Assembly: GCF_013839515.1 (NCBI RefSeq)
Contig: NZ_JACDNQ010000010.1
Location: forward strand, 33,745 to 97,744
Direction of reading: 5' to 3'
Source of the DNA: Natronomonas salinimetallica
GTDB taxonomy: Archaea > Halobacteriota > Halobacteria > Halobacteriales > Haloarculaceae
DNA: 64,000 nucleotides
The notes beneath the pieces were generated by a model. It saw only the letters and a list, made by a program, of their open reading frames with translations. It had not been told where the DNA came from and ran no database searches. The position numbers and the translations under genes were made by a program. Below are positions 59,835-64,000 of the stretch, piece by piece; within the stretch, counting starts at the first letter, position 1, and every line of letters starts with the position of its first letter.

Positions 59835-59850
59835 CGAGCAATCACCTCAC

Positions 59851-59890
59851 GGGGCGACCGCGACTGGATCGCCCCGCACCCCTCCCGGGG
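59851..59890 (-). promoter_or_regulatory. Leader with two alternative hairpins before the DUF6735-like gene
   Basis: CCCCG (59872-59876) pairs with CGGGG (59886-59890), loop CACCCCTCC. TCGCCCC (59869-59875) pairs instead with GGGGCGA (59851-59857). The arms overlap, so the folds exclude each other. The second ends next to GAGGTGA. Confidence 0.6.
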
Positions 59891-60031
59891 GACGAACAAC
59901 TCTACCAGTAGTTGCTAGCGAGGCTTCTTTATTCGGGATGAGTACTGAAATTGGGGCGGCTAAATCGGTAAGTGGAGCTGCGAATGAATCAGCATCTCTA
60001 GCCACATAGAGAAGCCGTGTTAGGCGATGGT

Positions 60032-60364
60032 CTACTCAAAGACCGGTTCTGGTTCGGTGGGTTGAGTCGCATCACAGACGCGGATACGACCGTCGGAGCG
60101 GACGAACACGTTCCACGTGTCTACGCGAAAACTGAGGAGCGTGTCACCGTTCTTGACGCCATCAGAGGGTTCAAACAGCGCGTTAAGGGCGTCCGGGTCA
60201 ACGTAATCGAACAGTGGTGGGAGTTCAGTCGGATCAACACCGGCAGCGTCCGCCAGAGCCCGTAAAACAGCCTCTGTAGCAGAGCTATCATTCTCGAAGT
60301 CGTATTCCGCATCAACGACCGGTGTGCATCCACGATAGACAAGTAGTCCTCCCCGGTTGACCAT
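60032..60364 (-). CDS. HalOD1-domain protein (second copy)
   Basis: 110 residues from the ATG at 60364. The HalOD1 core is VVDAEYDFENDSSATEAVLRALADAAGVDPTELPPLFDYVDPDALNALFE, then LLSFRVDTWNVFVRSDGRIRV. The start is chosen because a TTTATAG box lies about 26 bases upstream, fitting a leaderless transcript; a GTG at 60379 is the alternative. It has no leader hairpin, in contrast to its neighbours. Function unknown. Confidence 0.8.
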   Translation of the reverse strand: MVNRGGLLVYRGCTPVVDAEYDFENDSSATEAVLRALADAAGVDPTELPPLFDYVDPDALNALFEPSDGVKNGDTLLSFRVDTWNVFVRSDGRIRVCDATQPTEPEPVFE

Positions 60365-60491
60365 GGTACCTTGACTCACTCAATCTATAAATTGTTGTCG
60401 TGAGGATATGGGTGACATCATGTCCTCGTTCTGTACTGACCGGCTGTTTCAGCTCTCACTCTAAATAAAGAAACAGTATCGGAAACTACTG

Positions 60492-60872
60492 CTACTCGTC
60501 GATCGGGTCGGGGGAACTGAGGTCCGCGTGGAGGACTTCGCCGTGGCGAACGACGTACCGCTTTGCTAGAACCGGGAACCGACACTTCGTGAACCCCGCT
60601 GTCTGGATATCGAGTGCCTCGTCGGCTTCGAGGTGGCCAGCCAGTTCTCGCAGGAATTCGTGAGTCACGATCCCGCCGTCGTAGTCCGGGAGGCCGCTCT
60701 CCCGCGCACCGTACACTTCAAAATCGCCGTATCCCCAGATGGAGAACTCTCCGTCCTCAGTAACTTCCCAGTTGAGGGTGCCAAAACAGTGGTTCTCACA
60801 GAGCTCACGAACTATCTGTGGATCGGTGACGACTGCACTACTCGATGTCGTCGCTGCTTGGAGCGTGGCCAT
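60492..60872 (-). CDS. Unknown protein of the leader-hairpin gene group
   Basis: 126 residues (MATLQAATTSSSAVVTDPQIV). Mixed alpha/beta with FGTLNWEVTEDGEFSIWGYGDFEVYG and FPVLAKRYVVRHGEVLHADL; no family recognised. It carries the strongest leader hairpin of the set (10-bp perfect stem) and an alternative pairing closer to the start codon. Start at 60872 is kept because the hairpin ends about 20 bases before it. Confidence 0.6.
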   Translation of the reverse strand: MATLQAATTSSSAVVTDPQIVRELCENHCFGTLNWEVTEDGEFSIWGYGDFEVYGARESGLPDYDGGIVTHEFLRELAGHLEADEALDIQTAGFTKCRFPVLAKRYVVRHGEVLHADLSSPDPIDE

Positions 60873-60884
60873 AGGTTACTCGCA

Positions 60885-60920
60885 GGGCGTATATCGCCCC
60901 GCGCCCCTGTCGGGGCGATA
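60885..60920 (-). promoter_or_regulatory. Leader with two alternative hairpins before 60492-60872
   Basis: TATCGCCCCG (60892-60901) pairs with CGGGGCGATA (60911-60920), loop CGCCCCTGT (message ACAGGGGCG). GGGCG (60885-60889) can pair instead with CGCCC (60895-60899). The two compete for the same arm. Confidence 0.65.
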
Positions 60921-60921
60921 A

Positions 60922-61116
60922 CTACTCACCACACCCGCTCGGCGAGGTTTCCGCAGCCGTTCGGTCTGCTCTCGTGAGGGGGCTGGCATCCTCAAGGATG
61001 GCTCTGGCACGGTCAATTTGCTCGCGATCGTCGTCCTCCAGCCGTTCGGTGTCGATGCTGTTGAGATTGCTGAGCGCTCGATGCAGCCGATACCCAGGTG
61101 TGTCCCGCGGATCCAT
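60922..61116 (-). CDS. Small helical protein
   Basis: 64 residues: MDPRDTPGYRLHRALSNLNSIDTERLEDDDREQIDRARAILEDASP, then a Thr/Ala-rich tail ending CGE. Entirely helical and acidic, no family recognised. It stands in line with the neighbouring minus-strand genes, with a weak leader hairpin (61122-61144) and palindrome D 77 bases upstream of its ATG. Its end is next to the leader hairpin of the following gene. Confidence 0.5.
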   Translation of the reverse strand: MDPRDTPGYRLHRALSNLNSIDTERLEDDDREQIDRARAILEDASPLTRADRTAAETSPSGCGE

Positions 61117-61121
61117 TGGAA

Positions 61122-61144
61122 GCGCCTCGCCGATTTATTGGCGC
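61122..61144 (-). promoter_or_regulatory. Weak 5'-leader hairpin of the 64-residue protein gene
   Basis: GCGCC (61122-61126) and GGCGC (61140-61144) enclose 13 bases. Shorter than the others and the GTTTTT motif is only partly kept. Confidence 0.4.
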
Positions 61145-61193
61145 AGAAAATCTCGAGGGGGTCGGCGGTGTGTCCGCGATCAATTACAACTGA

Positions 61194-61235
61194 TTAACCA
61201 ACGCTGGACTTGATAGGATGGAGAATGTTGGTTAA
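61194..61235. repeat. TTAACCAAC palindrome, copy D
   Basis: TTAACCAAC (61194-61202) and GTTGGTTAA (61227-61235), 42 bp overall, between the zinc-finger gene at 61255 and the small gene ending at 61116. Confidence 0.7.
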
Positions 61236-61254
61236 ACTGGATGGCCGGCGGTAG

Positions 61255-62223
61255 TCACTCTGGAACCGGACCGAAACGAGCTGTCCCGCAGGCCTGACAC
61301 TGCCAAATCGGGTTCCCGTCCCAGGCCTCTTCGGGGAGTTGTTCGTGGCCGCTGAAGCGGTGAGGCGTCGTCTCTTCACAGCGTCGGCAGTGAATGTGCT
61401 CAGTGTTCGACCTCTGGTTCTCCCGGCGTTTCGTTCGATTTTCAGTCGGGTGCTGCTCGGCTCCGAGTATCGGGATCAGCCACCGTTCACCATCCGCGGT
61501 ATCGGTCCAAGACTCGATCTGCTCTCTGTTCAGAACGCTGCGGCCGCTCTCATCATACAGCCGCGGAAGCGATCGTTCCCCATTGCCGTGGTCACTCTCA
61601 TCAGCGCGGTCAATATGCTTCGTCGCCACCGACAGGAGCTTCCGACCCTGCTCCGTCCCGATGCGGACTGCTGCGGGAAGCTCGCCCCACGTGTCGTGGA
61701 GAGTAGCTGCCGGTGTTTCGGCTACGTCGTCGATAAGCTGGGAGTCCTCGAGTGGATTCGCCCTACGCCGCTGGAGGAGCGTACACGCCGCTGCTCCTTT
61801 CGCGAGTGCTGTGTAGTCGCACGTTGCTTCAACGATGGCGAAGATGACCCGCGGAACGGGGGTCGGGGCTGTATGCTCGTCGCCGGTCGTACCGACCGAC
61901 TCAATATGGTGCTCGAGACAGGTGGTACACTTGCGTTGCTTCGCTGAAATCGGCTGTCCACACCCTCGGCAGGCCTTCGACGTCGACTCGTCCGCGTTTG
62001 GATAGCCCTCACTATCGAGCCGATCGTGACCTCCGTGTCTCGAATCAAGATGGTGATCCGGGACGTGGGTGGCTTCCCCACGGGGCTGAAACGCCTCTCG
62101 GTCGAGCTGTCGATTCGATTTCCCCGTCACGCTGACGGGTTCACCCGTCTTCGTATTTAAATCTCGGTGAGAATAGCAATAGAACATCGAATAGCAATCG
62201 GTGAGTTCTGCTTGATCGACCAC
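61255..62223 (-). CDS. Zinc-finger protein downstream of TFB
   Basis: 322 residues. Two four-cysteine zinc sites are visible: CRGCGQPISAKQRKCTTCLEHH (about 85) and, at the C-terminus, IHCRRCEETTPHRF ... IWQCQACGTARFG. In between is VIFAIVEATCDYTALAKGAAACTLLQRRRANP and a segment resembling part of the 57389-57880 protein (DTWGELPAAVRIGTEQGRKLL compared with RWGDLPTAVPVDSDDGEELL). It starts directly after the TFB stop, so the two are probably co-transcribed. Function unknown. Confidence 0.65.
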   Translation of the reverse strand: MVDQAELTDCYSMFYCYSHRDLNTKTGEPVSVTGKSNRQLDREAFQPRGEATHVPDHHLDSRHGGHDRLDSEGYPNADESTSKACRGCGQPISAKQRKCTTCLEHHIESVGTTGDEHTAPTPVPRVIFAIVEATCDYTALAKGAAACTLLQRRRANPLEDSQLIDDVAETPAATLHDTWGELPAAVRIGTEQGRKLLSVATKHIDRADESDHGNGERSLPRLYDESGRSVLNREQIESWTDTADGERWLIPILGAEQHPTENRTKRRENQRSNTEHIHCRRCEETTPHRFSGHEQLPEEAWDGNPIWQCQACGTARFGPVPE

Positions 62224-63156
62224 TCAACAATACCGCTCTACGAGCGTGTTGTGATGCGTTCGGATCGTCACCGGAGTGGTATCAGCGACCTTCGCGAGAT
62301 CCGTCTGCGTCACGTAACACCCCGTCTCTTGGGCTGCCGTGTACAGGCAGGCGGCTGCAAACCCCGTCGGTTGCACACCCGTTACGACGCCGTCGCGCTC
62401 AGCCACTTCCGCGAACTGTTCGGCTTGTCGACGAACCCGATCTGGCAGTTCTAGCGCCGAGGCGAACCGCCCAACGAACGCCGCCGGCTGCATCGGTGGT
62501 GTCGGGAGGTTGAGCTCTCTGTTCAGGACCTTGTAGGCGTTCCGGAGGCTCGAGAACTCACACCGGGCGTACTCCTCGACGTCGTCGACGGTCCAGGTCA
62601 GTTCGTTACAGCGCGACGCGCCATAGACGCTCGCGGCGGCCATACTGTCAATCGAACGCCCTCGGAGCAGATCCTCGTCCTGTGCGCTCCGGAAGAGTTG
62701 ACACGCCTGATTACGGACGCCCTCACCGAGCTCGAGACAGCTCGCGATCCGTCGGACCTCACCGAGCCCGTGCGCTAGATTCTGTTCCCACTTCGAGCGC
62801 CATCGTCCTCGTCGTTGCTCGCGACGGAGTCGGTGGAGCTGTCGGCGCTTGTCGCCTGACAGGGTGTTTCCATTCGCGTCGGTGTTCCGGCCGATCGTCG
62901 TCGAGAGGCCGCGATCGTGACGGGCTGGGGTGAGGGGAGCACCGGTTCGTTCCGGGTTCGATTCCGCATCCCCGTAGTCCCGCCACTCTGGGCCGTGGTC
63001 GATCGGTTGTTCATCGATGATTAGCCCACAGTCGTCACACACTGTTTCGACCGTGTTAGTCGTCACGTGACCGTTACACTCGGGGCACTGGCTTCCCTGC
63101 TTGTCGGGCTGTACGTCCTCGTCAAACGTCGTCTCGTAGATGTCACTGATCGCCAT
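62224..63156 (-). CDS. tfb: Transcription initiation factor TFB
   Basis: 310 residues from the ATG at 63156, with GGTGAT upstream. An N-terminal zinc ribbon (CPECNGHVTTNTVETVCDDC, about residue 24) is followed by a B-finger/linker region and two cyclin-like repeats (GEGVRNQACQLFRSAQDEDLLRGRSIDSMAAASVYGA; LPDRVRRQAEQFAEVAERDGVVTGVQPTGFAAACLYTAAQE). A helix-turn-helix end (VTQTDLAKVADTTPVTIRTHHNTL) contacts the BRE. Haloarchaea use several TFBs for promoter choice, so this copy could serve genes of the element. Its leader has a perfect 9-bp hairpin. Confidence 0.9.
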   Translation of the reverse strand: MAISDIYETTFDEDVQPDKQGSQCPECNGHVTTNTVETVCDDCGLIIDEQPIDHGPEWRDYGDAESNPERTGAPLTPARHDRGLSTTIGRNTDANGNTLSGDKRRQLHRLRREQRRGRWRSKWEQNLAHGLGEVRRIASCLELGEGVRNQACQLFRSAQDEDLLRGRSIDSMAAASVYGASRCNELTWTVDDVEEYARCEFSSLRNAYKVLNRELNLPTPPMQPAAFVGRFASALELPDRVRRQAEQFAEVAERDGVVTGVQPTGFAAACLYTAAQETGCYVTQTDLAKVADTTPVTIRTHHNTLVERYC

Positions 63157-63190
63157 ACGAATCACCAACTGAAGTGCTCGTGACTGCGAC

Positions 63191-63215
63191 GAGCCCCTCA
63201 CCCATCGAGGGGCTC
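63191..63215 (-). promoter_or_regulatory. 5'-leader hairpin of the tfb gene
   Basis: GAGCCCCTC (63191-63199) and GAGGGGCTC (63207-63215), loop ACCCATC (message GATGGGT, same as at 56492-56498). GTTTTT precedes the stem on the message. Confidence 0.7.
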
Positions 63216-63278
63216 AAAAACCACTTACTCGCGGTATTGCGGACTGCCGTCTACCGCATTCGGAAGAAATGCAGAGGT

Positions 63279-63365
63279 CTGTCGAACGAGCATTTGAGCT
63301 TTCATTTACTCGCAGCGTTAAAATCCACGTTCAATACTTCAACTCCCGAGTAGAACGTTCGACAG
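63279..63365. promoter_or_regulatory. 10-bp inverted repeat upstream of tfb
   Basis: CTGTCGAACG (63279-63288) and CGTTCGACAG (63356-63365) are exact inverted repeats 67 bases apart, in the gap 63216-63451. They may be binding sites controlling tfb or a looped operator. No gene is visible in this gap. Confidence 0.4.
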
Positions 63366-63451
63366 GAGGACGGAAGTTCGTGATAGTGCTTTTTACTCGG
63401 TGTCGGGTGGTGAGTTCACACTCTCAAATTTGATTTCAAGAATAAGTCTCG

Positions 63452-64000
63452 TTAGAGATGATCTTCCTTAATAAGTGAAATACGATCTGGATCTGGATTA
63501 CCACGGTCTTCAACAGCGGTTAGCAGTCCGTCAATTGTGTTGTTCATCGTATTATTCGTGCTATTCTGGTTGAGATAACTTTCGATCCGAGTGAGTATCG
63601 CGTCTTCTGACTCTGTAAAGTCGGGGCAGTCTGAGAGCAAATTGAAAATTGAGCGAGCCTGTTTCGTGTTAGCATCTCCAATCGCATTCACCATGATCTC
63701 AACGCAGCGCTGTAGTTTTCCTTCGCTTAGCTCGCCATGTACACTGTAAATGACCGTTACAAGTTCTTCTGGAGGGAGCGATTCATCTTCCAATGCTTCG
63801 ATGATCGCATCAGCCAACTGACGTTGGTACCGTGGTTCCACGTCACCGTCGATTGCCTCCCATACTTCTTTGAAGGCTAGATAATCACCCGACGTACGCT
63901 CGTCAATAAACGACTCCAGTCGATCGATGAAGGTCTGCTGATCACTCTCTTCAATCTCACTATAAACGATGGCAACTGCCATCAAGTAGGACTGCCGATA
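63452..64000 (-). CDS. Helical-repeat protein, possibly cut by the window edge
   Basis: 183 codons are open to the window edge; an ATG at 63982 would give 176 residues. The sequence is made of amphipathic helices in pairs (YQRQLADAIIEALEDESLPPEELVTVIYSVHG, KLQRCVEIMVNAIGDANTKQARSIFNLLSDC), resembling HEAT- or ARM-like repeats. AT content is higher than in neighbouring genes. Function unknown. The open frame upstream of the ATG suggests the real start may lie outside the window. Confidence 0.55.
   Translation of the reverse strand, partial: YRQSYLMAVAIVYSEIEESDQQTFIDRLESFIDERTSGDYLAFKEVWEAIDGDVEPRYQRQLADAIIEALEDESLPPEELVTVIYSVHGELSEGKLQRCVEIMVNAIGDANTKQARSIFNLLSDCPDFTESEDAILTRIESYLNQNSTNNTMNNTIDGLLTAVEDRGNPDPDRISLIKEDHL

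Overview
The window is haloarchaeal (Halobacteria). The proteins are very acidic, the GC content is high, promoters are archaeal TATA type, and the gene content is typical of the group: Orc1/Cdc6 initiators, TFB, HalOD1 domains, a Lrp/AsnC regulator and a Tat-exported protein. Plasmid functions dominate: a ParA partition locus with repeats, two Orc1/Cdc6 genes (one inside an array of origin repeats), a plasmid-type family B polymerase, an ArdC-like protein and a TFB. It is most likely part of a megaplasmid or large integrated element. No rRNA, tRNA or CRISPR array was seen. Left part (1-11.1 kb): the 5' end of a tyrosine-recombinase integrase, an IS4-type transposase, then an inorganic-carbon uptake locus (DabB, DabA and an upstream carbonic-anhydrase-like protein lacking the catalytic Asp/Arg dyad) with a clear 10-bp inverted repeat in the dabB promoter region. 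An amidohydrolase and a Lrp regulator follow, then a ParA/partner partition operon surrounded by clusters of 9-bp tandem repeats. Centre-left (11.1-30.7 kb): a large divergent gene cluster that looks like an antiviral defence island. The minus strand carries a DruA-like (DUF4338) protein, a P-loop ATPase, a winged-helix protein and a 1533-residue FtsK-type translocase, the last three in the order and size range of DptF-DptG-DptH. The plus strand carries a zinc-finger protein, a protein with TRAM/OB-like repeats, an 1807-residue DEAH helicase with a DUF1998-like end (DruE-like) and a RecB/Cas4-like nuclease. Both Druantia hallmarks thus sit beside a translocase module, with no DNA-modification genes in view. 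This is the best candidate for an undescribed system. Centre (30.8-42.1 kb): a GNAT-like protein, a first Orc1/Cdc6, a Tat protein, a PD-(D/E)XK protein, a RecA-like/small protein/PolB operon, and a second Orc1/Cdc6 flanked by at least seven copies of an ORB-like repeat, a convincing replication origin. Right part (42.1-64 kb): an AbiE-like nucleotidyltransferase pair, then accessory genes mainly on the minus strand (SWIM zinc finger, ArdC-like, TGT/DpdA-like, DUF932-like, DUF6166-like, DUF6735-like, zinc ribbons, HalOD1, TFB), interrupted by a mercury-resistance block (MerA, regulators, membrane proteins). Many of these genes share a GC-rich 5'-leader hairpin with varied stem sequence and similar loops, and four 41-42 bp TTAACCAAC/GTTGGTTAA palindromes are scattered among them. 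This looks like a common regulatory layer that I cannot match to a described one.
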